39,992 nt of DNA from Candidatus Omnitrophota bacterium (GTDB lineage Bacteria > Omnitrophota > Gorgyraeia > Velamenicoccales > Velamenicoccaceae). The stretch lies in contig JACRLT010000025.1 in NCBI GenBank assembly GCA_016235185.1, forward strand, positions 1 through 39,992, written 5' to 3'. The notes below the pieces were generated by a model that was given only the letters and a program-made list of their open reading frames with translations, did not search any database and had not been told where the DNA came from. Position 1 is the stretch's first letter, and the number at the start of each line of letters is the position of its first letter. Positions 16,151-24,521 of this stretch are shown piece after piece. A program made the position numbers and the translations under genes.

Positions 16151-17386
16151 TTAAAAGTAATCCTGGTATAAGGTGGTGATGTAGTCTAGCGCGCGGTTAA
16201 GCTTATTTCTACCCTGCTCCTGGATATTAACACCGAACCTGGTGTGGGATTCTTTTTGCAGGTATAAAAGCCCTATGGCTGCCGTATAGGCAGGAACTTT
16301 AGATATAGGTAGATCAGTAAGCCCCTTGGGCTTTCCCATCTTAACAGGCAGGCCAATGTCGTGCTCCATCTTCTCAAGCAGCCCTTCCAGCAGGCTCAAG
16401 CCGCCTGTGGCAATAACGCTGGAACCGCTGATACCCGAAACGCCGCTGTCGAAGATAACGCTTTTGAGCATGGCGGTAAATTTATCTATCTCCGGCTTGA
16501 TAATAGAAGCGAGCTCAATTTTTTTAACCGCTTTAAACTCGTATTCCGCCTTGATCATTACCTCTTCTGTCTCGGATATCTGGTGCTCTATCTCCAAAGA
16601 TGTCTCCTTCATATTATCCGCCAGTTCCAAAGGTATCTTATAAAAATTTGATATGATCTCTGAAATATTCTTTCCGCCGAACGTAAGCACCCTGGCCCTG
16701 CGGACAACGCCGTCTTTAAAAATAAGGATACTGGTCAAAGTGTCGCCGATATCCACCAGCACCACGCCCTTTTCTTTATCTTCATCCGAAACAATAGCCT
16801 CGCTTGCCGCTACAGCTGAAAAAACAAGATTGCCTATATCCAACCCGGCCTGTTCGACTGCCTTTGTTATATTTTCAATATAGCCGGCATGCGCCGAAAT
16901 AAGCAAAAGGTCCATTTCAAACCGGCGGCCATGAAGGCCTAAAGGATTAAGCGTCATATTGTGCCGATCAACGGAATATCCTTGCGGGTATTCGTGGAGC
17001 AGGTTCTCATCGAGCTCCAGCCCAAGAGTCCTTGCCTGAACATTCAACTTCTCCATATCTCTTTTCGTTATGGACCGCGTACCGCGCTCTGAAATCGCCA
17101 TGGCAGCTATGCTATTACGCGTATTGATATAATTACCGTTGATGCTCAAGGCTGTCTGCACAGCCCTCTCGTGCGTACGTGCCTCCATATTTTTAAATAT
17201 CTGCTGCACCGCGCCGGACAAGGCTGCAAGATCATTGACAACACCCTTGAATATGCCCTTAGAGGGGTGCGTCTCAATATAGACAGGCGAAAGCGTATTG
17301 TCATTATTTAGGCCGCCGGCTGCCAGCGTCATCTTTTTTGAACCGATATCCAAAGCGTATAGGTAGTGCTTCGTGTTCTTCTTCAT
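16151..17386 (-). CDS. ftsA: Cell division protein FtsA
   Basis: A 411-residue actin-like protein that tethers FtsZ to the membrane and recruits later divisome parts. Seen: N-terminal phosphate loop YALDIGSKKMTLAAG, the 1C domain region (about 85-165), the second phosphate loop VLVDIGDTLTSILIF near 218-232, and the adenosine motif SVIATGGLSLLEGL. The last about 18 residues (RNKLNRALDYITTLYQDYF region) form a likely amphipathic helix for membrane binding. It overlaps ftsQ by 4 nt (ATGA). Unusually, no ftsZ follows; the next gene is yggS. Confidence 0.93.
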   Translation of the reverse strand: MKKNTKHYLYALDIGSKKMTLAAGGLNNDNTLSPVYIETHPSKGIFKGVVNDLAALSGAVQQIFKNMEARTHERAVQTALSINGNYINTRNSIAAMAISERGTRSITKRDMEKLNVQARTLGLELDENLLHEYPQGYSVDRHNMTLNPLGLHGRRFEMDLLLISAHAGYIENITKAVEQAGLDIGNLVFSAVAASEAIVSDEDKEKGVVLVDIGDTLTSILIFKDGVVRRARVLTFGGKNISEIISNFYKIPLELADNMKETSLEIEHQISETEEVMIKAEYEFKAVKKIELASIIKPEIDKFTAMLKSVIFDSGVSGISGSSVIATGGLSLLEGLLEKMEHDIGLPVKMGKPKGLTDLPISKVPAYTAAIGLLYLQKESHTRFGVNIQEQGRNKLNRALDYITTLYQDYF

Positions 17387-18180
17387 CGTTTGCTCGCTTC
17401 CTTCTTCATTGCCACAGCCGGCTCCTTCGGCCGGAGGTCTATATATTTTACATTGGCTATATCACCTGACAGGGACTTCAGTATTGATGAAAACAGGTTG
17501 ATCTTATTCTCAAAATCCCTGTAGCCAACCTTAACCTGAATAGATTCACCTAAATAAAAAGAAAAATCGCCGGGGTCGGAGGCATCGATCTTGGTTATCT
17601 TTAGTCTACTGTCCCTGGGGAGGCCGGAATCGATATAAAACCTCTGCTGCCTTAACACCTTCGCCAAACCCAATACGTCCCTTAAAACACCCAGCCGGTA
17701 CGATGCGCCTACTTTCAACACCCTTAATTTATTATCCAGGCCTGAAATGACAGGAAAATCTATCGGTTCCGACAGAGTGAAGCTAGAAACTATCACGCCT
17801 TCCGTATCAAAGAGATAAAACACATCCCGCCTGATCACGGCAACGGGGATGCGCTCTTTTGCCACGATCTGCAACGTAGACGGCAGGACCCGCATGACTA
17901 TCACGCTATTAAATGTCGGAAATTTCTTTTTGATCTTCTCGGATAACTTATCAACCTGGTCGTCAAAAATATTCACTCCGAGGATCTCTTGTTTCATGAC
18001 ATCCACATAACGTAAGTCAGTTATGCCTTCAACTTTCAGGTCGCGGACTTTAAAATAGCTAGAGGTCGAAATGTAATTCTCAACGCCTCTGTAAACCATA
18101 TAGGATGATACCACCACTGCCACAATAGGCAATAGGACCAACATCACCATAAAATTCTTTTGGTTCTTTTTCTTAGACAT
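17383..18180 (-). CDS. ftsQ: Cell division protein FtsQ
   Basis: A 265-residue bitopic membrane protein. A basic tail (SKKKNQK) and one transmembrane helix (FMVMLVLLPIVAVVVSSYMVY) are followed by a POTRA domain (about 40-115, FKVRDLKVEGITDLRYVDVM ... LPSTLQIVAKERIPVAVI) and the beta domain. It is the periplasmic scaffold that, with FtsL and FtsB, activates FtsW-FtsI. The terminal KEPAVAMKKEASKR tail is basic. The stop overlaps ftsA; gap to ddl is 20 nt. Confidence 0.9.
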   Translation of the reverse strand: MSKKKNQKNFMVMLVLLPIVAVVVSSYMVYRGVENYISTSSYFKVRDLKVEGITDLRYVDVMKQEILGVNIFDDQVDKLSEKIKKKFPTFNSVIVMRVLPSTLQIVAKERIPVAVIRRDVFYLFDTEGVIVSSFTLSEPIDFPVISGLDNKLRVLKVGASYRLGVLRDVLGLAKVLRQQRFYIDSGLPRDSRLKITKIDASDPGDFSFYLGESIQVKVGYRDFENKINLFSSILKSLSGDIANVKYIDLRPKEPAVAMKKEASKR

Positions 18181-18200
18181 GGTAGCTATCGAAAACCTTG

Positions 18201-19148
18201 TTAGCGCGACTCCGGCGCTTCGCAGGCCAACTCCAAAAGACGCGTGCAGACGTCCGAAAATCCTATGCCCGCCGCAGCTGCCGCCTTGGGGAATAAACTG
18301 GTCGCGGTCATTCCCGGAATAGTGTTGACTTCCAAGATAACAGGCGCGCCCTTTTTATCGATTATCATATCAACGCGCGATAAATGACGGCACCCAAGCG
18401 TATGATATGCGATAGTAGCATCTTCCTGGGCGCGTCTTGCTACTTTCTCGTCCAAAGTCGCAGGCACGACATATTCTGTCAGGCCTTTTTCATACTTTGC
18501 CTGAAAATCAAAAAATTTCTTTTTAGGTATGATCTCTACGATTGGCAGGGCCCGGCCGTCAAAGACGGAGACCGTTATCTCGCGGCCGGAGATAAACTCT
18601 TCGACTACAACTTCGTCACCGAACCCAAAAGCCGCATCAAGGGCAACATCTAGCCTCGACGGCAGATCAATAAAAGATATCCCTATGCTTGAGCCTTGCG
18701 CAGATGGCTTTATTACATAAGGATATTTGAAACCGGCCAGGCTAAGTTTTGAAAAAAAACGCGGCAGCCCCTTTTTAATACAGCGGTAACGAGGAACGCT
18801 TAAGCCGGCTTTTTCAAATAACCTGCGGGAAACTATCTTGTCCATTGCCAGACGGCTTGCTCTTTCCTGCGGCCCTGTGTAGGGTAAACGCGCTTTCTCT
18901 AAAATATGCTGGAGCCTGCCGTCTTCGCCGAAACCTCCGTGCATTGCGATAAAAACAACTTGAACGCCTGAAGAAGAGATAAGCCTTCGGATCTCAACTT
19001 CCGTCTCATCCAAAATTTCCAAGGGTATGGCGTTGAACCCGGTATTTTTTAAGGCATCTAATACAGCAGAGCCGGATTTAAGCGAGATCTCCCTCTCCGC
19101 GGAACGCCCGCCCATGATAACGCCTATCCGTTTTTCCTTAAGAGACAA
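18201..19148 (-). CDS. ddl: D-alanine--D-alanine ligase
   Basis: A 315-residue ATP-grasp ligase that joins two D-alanines for the MurF reaction. Seen: RIGVIMGGRSAEREISLKSG at the N-terminus, AMHGGFGEDGRLQ, PYTGPQERASRLAMDK, the ATP-grasp strands YVIKPSAQGSSIGI, and the metal site CRHLSRVDMI / VILEVNTIPGMT. I start at TTG 19148: GAGG lies 6 nt upstream and this leaves just a short lead-in to the first strand. The open frame continues to 19205 but only reads murB out of frame; the next internal ATG (in GVIMGG) would cut the fold. Overlap with murB is 11 nt. Confidence 0.93.
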   Translation of the reverse strand: MSLKEKRIGVIMGGRSAEREISLKSGSAVLDALKNTGFNAIPLEILDETEVEIRRLISSSGVQVVFIAMHGGFGEDGRLQHILEKARLPYTGPQERASRLAMDKIVSRRLFEKAGLSVPRYRCIKKGLPRFFSKLSLAGFKYPYVIKPSAQGSSIGISFIDLPSRLDVALDAAFGFGDEVVVEEFISGREITVSVFDGRALPIVEIIPKKKFFDFQAKYEKGLTEYVVPATLDEKVARRAQEDATIAYHTLGCRHLSRVDMIIDKKGAPVILEVNTIPGMTATSLFPKAAAAAGIGFSDVCTRLLELACEAPESR

Positions 19149-20043
19149 TTTCCACCTCTGGATTAAGTTCGATTTTGAACCGATTATACACTGTTTTCTT
19201 GACAATTTCCATGAGCTTTAGCACATCTCTGCTTTTTGCGCCTCTGACATTGACTATAAAATTAGCGTGCTTGTCGCTTACTTTTGCGCCTCCGACCACA
19301 AGGCCTTTTAATCCGCATAGGTCGATCAGCTTACCTGCAGCAACAACCCCTTCGGGATTTCTGAAAAAACTGCCGGCGCTGGGATATTGCCAATCCTGGC
19401 ATCCCATCCTATTGATTAGATTATTTTTGATCCTCTCCTGCACGCTTTTTTTATCAGCACGGAAAAGCTCCAACTCTGCCGAAACGATAACGTATGCCTT
19501 CAAGCTTGAATTACGGTATGAGAACTCGATCTCGTCTTTTTTGAGTTTTAATAGGCGCCCATGTCTGTCCAATACCTCGACAGATAGAACAATATCCTTC
19601 ATCTCGCGATAGCTTGACGCGTCTCTATGGTCATTTTTTGCGCCTGCATTCATCACAAGCGCCCCGCCTACGGTTCCGGGGATGCCTGCCAGAAATTCGT
19701 ACCCTCCCAGATCCTTGGAATTCAAAACGGAGATCAGACGGCCTATCTTGGCGCCGGCGCCTGCCGAAATTTTTGTCCCGGAGATCTTGATATCTAAAAA
19801 ATCAGGGGTGTTTAAATGGATAAATACCTTTTTTATAAGCCCGTCTTTCGCCAGAAGGTTGCTTCCTGACCCTATAACGAATAAAAGCAAAGAATCATCC
19901 GCATATTTTAGGAAGCGCGACAACTCTTCCTTGTCCTTTGGCTCATACCACACTTGCGCCTGGCCGCCTATTTTAAAAGTGGTGTGATCGCGCAATAGCT
20001 CTTTCGTCTTATACCTATTTTTGGAAAGTTTTGGCAAATTCAT
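19138..20043 (-). CDS. murB: UDP-N-acetylenolpyruvoylglucosamine reductase
   Basis: A 301-residue FAD enzyme forming UDP-MurNAc. Seen: HTTFKIGGQAQVW at residues about 20-32, FAD-binding VIGSGSNLL near 57, EFLAGIPGTVGGALVMNAGA near 115, the catalytic serine region YPSAGSFFRNPEG near 221, and C-terminal VSDKHANFIVN. The YPSAGS/FRNP type with no extra insertion fits the shorter type II/IIb MurB. It overlaps the end of murC by 29 nt and runs into ddl by 11 nt. Confidence 0.95.
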   Translation of the reverse strand: MNLPKLSKNRYKTKELLRDHTTFKIGGQAQVWYEPKDKEELSRFLKYADDSLLLFVIGSGSNLLAKDGLIKKVFIHLNTPDFLDIKISGTKISAGAGAKIGRLISVLNSKDLGGYEFLAGIPGTVGGALVMNAGAKNDHRDASSYREMKDIVLSVEVLDRHGRLLKLKKDEIEFSYRNSSLKAYVIVSAELELFRADKKSVQERIKNNLINRMGCQDWQYPSAGSFFRNPEGVVAAGKLIDLCGLKGLVVGGAKVSDKHANFIVNVRGAKSRDVLKLMEIVKKTVYNRFKIELNPEVEIVS

Positions 20044-21373
20044 CGCTTATTTTTGTGATATCTCCTGCGCCTAAGAATAAGACAAGATCATCCGGCCGCA
20101 CATCGCTCTTAAGGCGTCCGATGATACTGGCAAAAGGCACATAATCTGCCGCAACATGCGTCTGGCGCCTGACTCGATCGACAATATCTTTGGCGCTTAC
20201 ACCCGCCTCGGGCTCTTCTCCGGCCGCATAAATATCTGTGACCAGAAGTAAATCGCTCTTAGAAAAACAACTGACGAACTGGTCCATGAGCAGCTTGGTC
20301 CTGGAGTACCTGTGGGGTTGAAAAACTACCACTACTCGGCTTCGCGGGCAGACTTTAGCAGCCTCTATGGTAGCGCTGATCTCCGTTGGATGATGCGCAT
20401 AATCATCAACGATAAAAACATCCTTATCTTCATATTTAACCTGGAATCTGCGTTCCACGCCCTGAAAGCCGGCAAGCGCTTTAGATATTACCCGGAAATC
20501 TATTCCCAGCTCTATCCCCAAAGCGATGACCGCCAAAGCGTTCAAAGCATTATGCCTGCCCATTAGCCCGAGCGTTACCTCACCCAATTCCTCTTTTTTC
20601 CTTAATACAGTGAACTTTAGCCGGCACTGGCCTAGAGTAATGTCTTTGGCGCTAAAATCGGCATCCGGTGAATAGCCGAAACTGATGCTTTTAACATGGC
20701 CGCTCTTTACGATAGTCTTAAGCGCATCATCTTCAAAACAATAAAAAACACAGCCGCCTTTTTGTGTCTGATCCACAAATTTAGAAAAAGATCTCAAAAG
20801 ATTTTCCTTGGTCCGGTAAAAATCCATGTGCTCGCGATCGATATTCGTGATAATAGAGTACGTCGGCGTATAACACAGGAATGTCCCGTCGCTCTCATCA
20901 GCTTCAGCCACGAAATAATCGCTTTCACCGAACTTGGCATTATCGCCGTCTTCGCGCAGGATGCCGCCCACTGCAACAGAGGGTTTTAGGCCGGCATCCA
21001 AAAGGAGTTTGGCGGCAAGCGATGACGTCGTGGTCTTCCCGTGCGCGCCTGTAATGGCAATAACTTTTCTATCTGCCATCAGCTCGCTCAAAAACTCGGC
21101 GCGACGCTTGATCGGAATACCCAGTTTTGCGGCCTCGGCCATCTCCGGATTATCCGGCCGTATGGCAGAGGAATAAACAACAAGATCAGCGCCGCAAATA
21201 TTGCCCGACTTGTGCCCGACAAAGACACTCGCCCCGAGGCCGGCGAGCCTGCGGGTTATCGCGGTTTCTTTGATATCAGAGCCAGAAACCTTGTCCCCTT
21301 TTTTAAGCGCAAGTTGAGCAATGCCGCTAACGCCAATACCGCCTATACCTATAAAATGAATGTGCCTGTTCAC
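20015..21373 (-). CDS. murC: UDP-N-acetylmuramate--L-alanine ligase
   Basis: A 452-residue Mur ligase adding the first residue of the stem peptide. Seen: IHFIGIGGIGVSGIAQL (UDP-binding Rossmann loop), ITGAHGKTTTSSLAAKLL (ATP P-loop), EADESDGTFL and DDYAHHPTEI, all MurC-specific blocks, then FQPHRYSRT. The start codon is GTG at 21373, overlapping the stop of the metallopeptidase gene by 4 nt (GTGA). Confidence 0.97.
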   Translation of the reverse strand: MNRHIHFIGIGGIGVSGIAQLALKKGDKVSGSDIKETAITRRLAGLGASVFVGHKSGNICGADLVVYSSAIRPDNPEMAEAAKLGIPIKRRAEFLSELMADRKVIAITGAHGKTTTSSLAAKLLLDAGLKPSVAVGGILREDGDNAKFGESDYFVAEADESDGTFLCYTPTYSIITNIDREHMDFYRTKENLLRSFSKFVDQTQKGGCVFYCFEDDALKTIVKSGHVKSISFGYSPDADFSAKDITLGQCRLKFTVLRKKEELGEVTLGLMGRHNALNALAVIALGIELGIDFRVISKALAGFQGVERRFQVKYEDKDVFIVDDYAHHPTEISATIEAAKVCPRSRVVVVFQPHRYSRTKLLMDQFVSCFSKSDLLLVTDIYAAGEEPEAGVSAKDIVDRVRRQTHVAADYVPFASIIGRLKSDVRPDDLVLFLGAGDITKISDEFAKTFQK

Positions 21374-22170
21374 AATATTATTTTACTCTTTGCCTTTATT
21401 TTATCGCGCAGATGATTTTCCCATAGCTCCGAAAGGCCTTCTGTTGACCTTATGTCAAAATACGCATAGGCAAGCGCGTCATCAAAAGATTTACCATCTT
21501 TGATCTTTCGGCAGAACTCGTTAAATGTCCTTGAGCCGAACTTTTCAATTAAAAAATTCATGATGTTTACAGCCTCCGCGTAAAAAAGCGTAACGTCGCT
21601 GTTCTGGCGCAAACTATGCGAATCTATTGAGCTCAATTCTTTTAAAGGAATAAATGTATTATTTTCCATGGCATTCAAAATCAGTTTCTCCGAACCGAAA
21701 CGCTTAGCCTGCTCTAAATAAGAAGCCACGCCTTCTTCCAACCACAAAGGCACCCGGCGCGAACCTCCGATGACTTCCCTAAAAACGATGTGTCCGATCT
21801 CATGAGGCAGGAGTGAATCAAAAAATCCTGCCTCGCGCGGGAACGCCCATATGGTCTTCTGGTCATACGCCGCAGCGCCGCCGGCCCAAGCTGGTTGTCC
21901 AGTAGCCTTTGTGAAACTATCCTGATCGGGATAAAGATATATCTTGGCGCGCTTATCCCATGTCCAATAATCATAACGCGTAAACCCAAGCTTTTCATTC
22001 AATTCATCGTAATATCTTTCTGCATACTCGATCACCGTATTGACAAATTCCTTTGGTATATCCCTGTGGTAGATGATAAAGTGCGTGCTCTTTTCCTCCT
22101 GGAAATCCTCGGCGAATAGAGAAACCGCTAAGCTTAATAAAAGGAACATACAGACAATTATCTTTTTCAT
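21370..22170 (-). CDS. Exported zinc metallopeptidase (HEIGH, peptidase MA-like)
   Basis: A 266-residue protein with a clear signal peptide (MKKIIVCMFLLLSLAVSLFA, cleavage after A20). The zinc motif HEIGH is at 123-127 and WLEEGVASYLE at 143-153 supplies the likely third ligand (E145 or E146), the gluzincin pattern of the MA clan (Peptidase_MA-like). The region before it (about 25-110) resembles the domain that precedes the active site in these proteins. It should act in the periplasm or at the surface; no substrate is known. I start at ATG 22170, which overlaps the murG stop by 4 nt (ATGA); the longer frame to 22206 reads murG. Its stop overlaps the murC start, so it is fully coupled to two cell-wall genes, which suggests a wall or division role (inference). 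Confidence 0.85.
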   Translation of the reverse strand: MKKIIVCMFLLLSLAVSLFAEDFQEEKSTHFIIYHRDIPKEFVNTVIEYAERYYDELNEKLGFTRYDYWTWDKRAKIYLYPDQDSFTKATGQPAWAGGAAAYDQKTIWAFPREAGFFDSLLPHEIGHIVFREVIGGSRRVPLWLEEGVASYLEQAKRFGSEKLILNAMENNTFIPLKELSSIDSHSLRQNSDVTLFYAEAVNIMNFLIEKFGSRTFNEFCRKIKDGKSFDDALAYAYFDIRSTEGLSELWENHLRDKIKAKSKIIL

Positions 22171-23231
22171 GATAGCAATAGTTCCTCTAACTTGCGGTTC
22201 TGGCAAGATTCATACAGCGAAACAGTAAGCGCCGACATCGTTTTACGGCGCATTGTATCGTCAATAAAAATATTCAAAAGGCCATTGATCATTTGCGCAG
22301 ACATTGACGATTCTTCCAAAAGAAGCGCTGCGCCCTTTTCTGCCAAAAACTTTGCGTTTTCAACCTGATGGGCTCCGGCATAAGGATACGGGACCAATAT
22401 AGACGGCAGGCCGAAATACATGATCTCAAAAATAGCGCCTGCGCCCGAACGGCTTATGACCAGATCTGCCGCCGAGTAAGCATAATGCATCTCGTTTAAA
22501 AAAGCATGGACCCTGTGCTTTATCGAAAGCTCCGCATACGCTCTACTCGTCTTGTCAAGATCCTGTTCTCCGCATAGATGGATGACCTGTATAAGATCCG
22601 GGCGCTCATTACCCTTCAACGCCTCAAGCATCGACTCATTTATGCGGCGCGCCCCTTGGCTGCCGCCAATTATCAAAAGAGTAAAAAGATGACTGTCCAG
22701 GCCAAGGAAACGCAGGGCCTCCTGTCGCTCAACACGCTTGAGCGTCTCCCTTAAAGGATAGCTGACAAGAAAAACCTTATCGCCCTTTTTGAAATACTGT
22801 AAGCTTTTTTCAAAAGAGACTGCGACCCTGTCGACAAATATGCTCAAAATTCGGTTGGCCCTCCCGGGCACAACGTTCTGTTCGTGGATAAGCGTCCTTT
22901 TTCCACAAAGCCTTCCCAGAATAATGAACGGGACAGTAACATATCCGCCGAAACCGAAGACTACATCGGGCTGGATACGCCACATCAAATAAAATGCGTG
23001 GATGACCAGTTTGAACAGCCCGGCGATAGTCCTGTTTATCTTTAAAAATACAGGATTGAACTCCTCCGGTATCCATGCGCCGGACCTCTGCGTCCGCGTC
23101 GTAACAAACGTGATCTCCGCAGATAGAGCAGCCTTATGTTTTAACCCCTGACAAAAACCGACCGCAGGAAAGACATGCCCGCCGCTTTCACCTGCCAAAA
23201 CCATGATCTTGGATATTCCTTTTGGTTTCAT
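22167..23231 (-). CDS. murG: UDP-GlcNAc:lipid I N-acetylglucosamine transferase
   Basis: A 354-residue GT-B enzyme converting lipid I to lipid II at the inner face of the membrane. N-terminal loop is AGESGGHVFPAVG (GGTGGH in most MurGs, here GESGGH). Later blocks: FGGYVTVPFII, HEQNVVPGRANR, IIGGSQGARRINE, and SRSGAGAIFEIMYFGLPSILVPYPYAGAHQVENA, the UDP-GlcNAc site. Ends overlap ftsW and the metallopeptidase gene by 4 nt each (ATGA). Confidence 0.96.
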   Translation of the reverse strand: MKPKGISKIMVLAGESGGHVFPAVGFCQGLKHKAALSAEITFVTTRTQRSGAWIPEEFNPVFLKINRTIAGLFKLVIHAFYLMWRIQPDVVFGFGGYVTVPFIILGRLCGKRTLIHEQNVVPGRANRILSIFVDRVAVSFEKSLQYFKKGDKVFLVSYPLRETLKRVERQEALRFLGLDSHLFTLLIIGGSQGARRINESMLEALKGNERPDLIQVIHLCGEQDLDKTSRAYAELSIKHRVHAFLNEMHYAYSAADLVISRSGAGAIFEIMYFGLPSILVPYPYAGAHQVENAKFLAEKGAALLLEESSMSAQMINGLLNIFIDDTMRRKTMSALTVSLYESCQNRKLEELLLS

Positions 23232-24322
23232 AAAGCGGCATCCTCTTGTTTGGAGACATTTAAAAGAAGACCTATTGCTACCATATGAAAGATCAAGGAC
23301 GATCCGCCGTAGCTGATGAAAGGCAGCGGCAACCCCTTTGTCGGAAAAAAACCTATAGACACACCGATGTTGACCACTGTAGAGAAAGCTATCAACGTCA
23401 AAACTCCTATGCAGATGAGCTTACCAAAAGGCTCGCGCACATTATAAACGATGCGCGACATCTTCCAGATCAGGATAATAAAAAGTACGATGACGGCGCA
23501 TGCCCCAACAAGGCCCAATTCTTCGCCGATTATGGAAAAGATGAAATCAGTATGCGCGGCCGGCAAATAAAATAACTTCTGTCTGCCCTGGCCAAGGCCC
23601 ACACCAAAAAGGCCGCCGGATCCCAGAGCTATTTGGGACTGAATTATCTGAAATCCGCTTCCCTTGGGGTCAAGCCAAGGATTTAAAAAAGCCAGGATCC
23701 TGGCACGGCGATAAGGAACGCTAAAAACAAGGATATACAAAAAGGGCAGGGCGGCAAAAATACTCGCGATCAAATGAAACGGCTTCGCTCCTGATACATA
23801 AAGCATAATGAATACCAATACCACAAAAGAAATGGCTGTCCCAAGATCAGGCTGGAGCAATACCAAAAGAGTCACTAGACCCAGGGCCACGATCGGCGGG
23901 ATAAAACCTTGCCAGAAATTTTTTATTACACGATTTTTTCGTGTAATAAAATCAGCCATATAAACGATAAGGGCGATCTTTACAAACTCGGAAGGTTGAT
24001 AGTTAAACCCGAAAGCGTGCAGCCATCTCTTGGCCCCGCCAACCTCGCGCGAAATACCCGGCGTAATAACCAAAAGCAGCGGGATAACTGCAACGATAAA
24101 CAAAGGCTTGATAAACTTGCGCAACTTCTGGTAATCGATAGCCATCGTGGCAAACATGGCCGCAAAGCCTATCATAAGGTAAAGCAATTGTTTCTTCAGC
24201 AAACCAGCGCTCTCCCCGGTGTTCTGCCACATAGGGATGGAGCTGGCTGAATATATCATGACCACGCCGATACCTATCAATATCAACGTAATCACAAAAA
24301 TCGAAATGCGTGTACTCCGCAT
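23228..24322 (-). CDS. ftsW: Septal SEDS glycosyltransferase FtsW
   Basis: A 364-residue polytopic SEDS protein with about ten hydrophobic segments. Seen: IYSASS in the first helix pair, RWLHAFGFNYQPSEFVKIALI near 110, QPDLGTA near 166, LPAAHTDFIFSIIGEELG near 265 and LPLPFISYGGSSLIFHM near 335. It polymerises septal glycan with FtsI. The start is ATG 24322 (MRSTRISIF) with GGAGG about 11 nt upstream; the frame extending to 24355 enters the palindrome at 24344-24510. Neighbours murD and murG identify it as FtsW rather than RodA. Confidence 0.94.
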   Translation of the reverse strand: MRSTRISIFVITLILIGIGVVMIYSASSIPMWQNTGESAGLLKKQLLYLMIGFAAMFATMAIDYQKLRKFIKPLFIVAVIPLLLVITPGISREVGGAKRWLHAFGFNYQPSEFVKIALIVYMADFITRKNRVIKNFWQGFIPPIVALGLVTLLVLLQPDLGTAISFVVLVFIMLYVSGAKPFHLIASIFAALPFLYILVFSVPYRRARILAFLNPWLDPKGSGFQIIQSQIALGSGGLFGVGLGQGRQKLFYLPAAHTDFIFSIIGEELGLVGACAVIVLFIILIWKMSRIVYNVREPFGKLICIGVLTLIAFSTVVNIGVSIGFFPTKGLPLPFISYGGSSLIFHMVAIGLLLNVSKQEDAAL

Positions 24323-24343
24323 AAAATTATTGGCCTCCGCGAA

Positions 24344-24510
24344 GCACTGCAACATCCCTGTTTAAGCCGACAATCAGAAGTTTTTTGGCAAATGTTGACG
24401 AGGGATTAGGGCAAGCGAAGTGCCCGACACAATGTCGGGCTCTTACGAGATTGCCCTAAACCGACGTCAACGGCAAAAAACTTCGTCGGCAAACAGGGAT
24501 GTTGCAGTGC
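24344..24510. repeat. 167-bp near-perfect palindrome between murD and ftsW
   Basis: Terminal arms GCACTGCAACATCCCTGTTT (24344-24363) and its exact complement (24491-24510). Moving in: GCCGAC/GTCGGC, GAAGTTTTTTG/CAAAAAACTTC, GTTGACG/CGTCAAC, TTAGGGCAA/TTGCCCTAA, and at the tip GCCCGACA-CAA-TGTCGGGC (24422-24440). GAA occurs on both flanks and could be a 3-bp target duplication. The outer arms are shared with copies A and B, the core is not. In mRNA it would form one large hairpin just upstream of ftsW. Confidence 0.9.
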
Positions 24511-24521
24511 GAAAAGAACGA

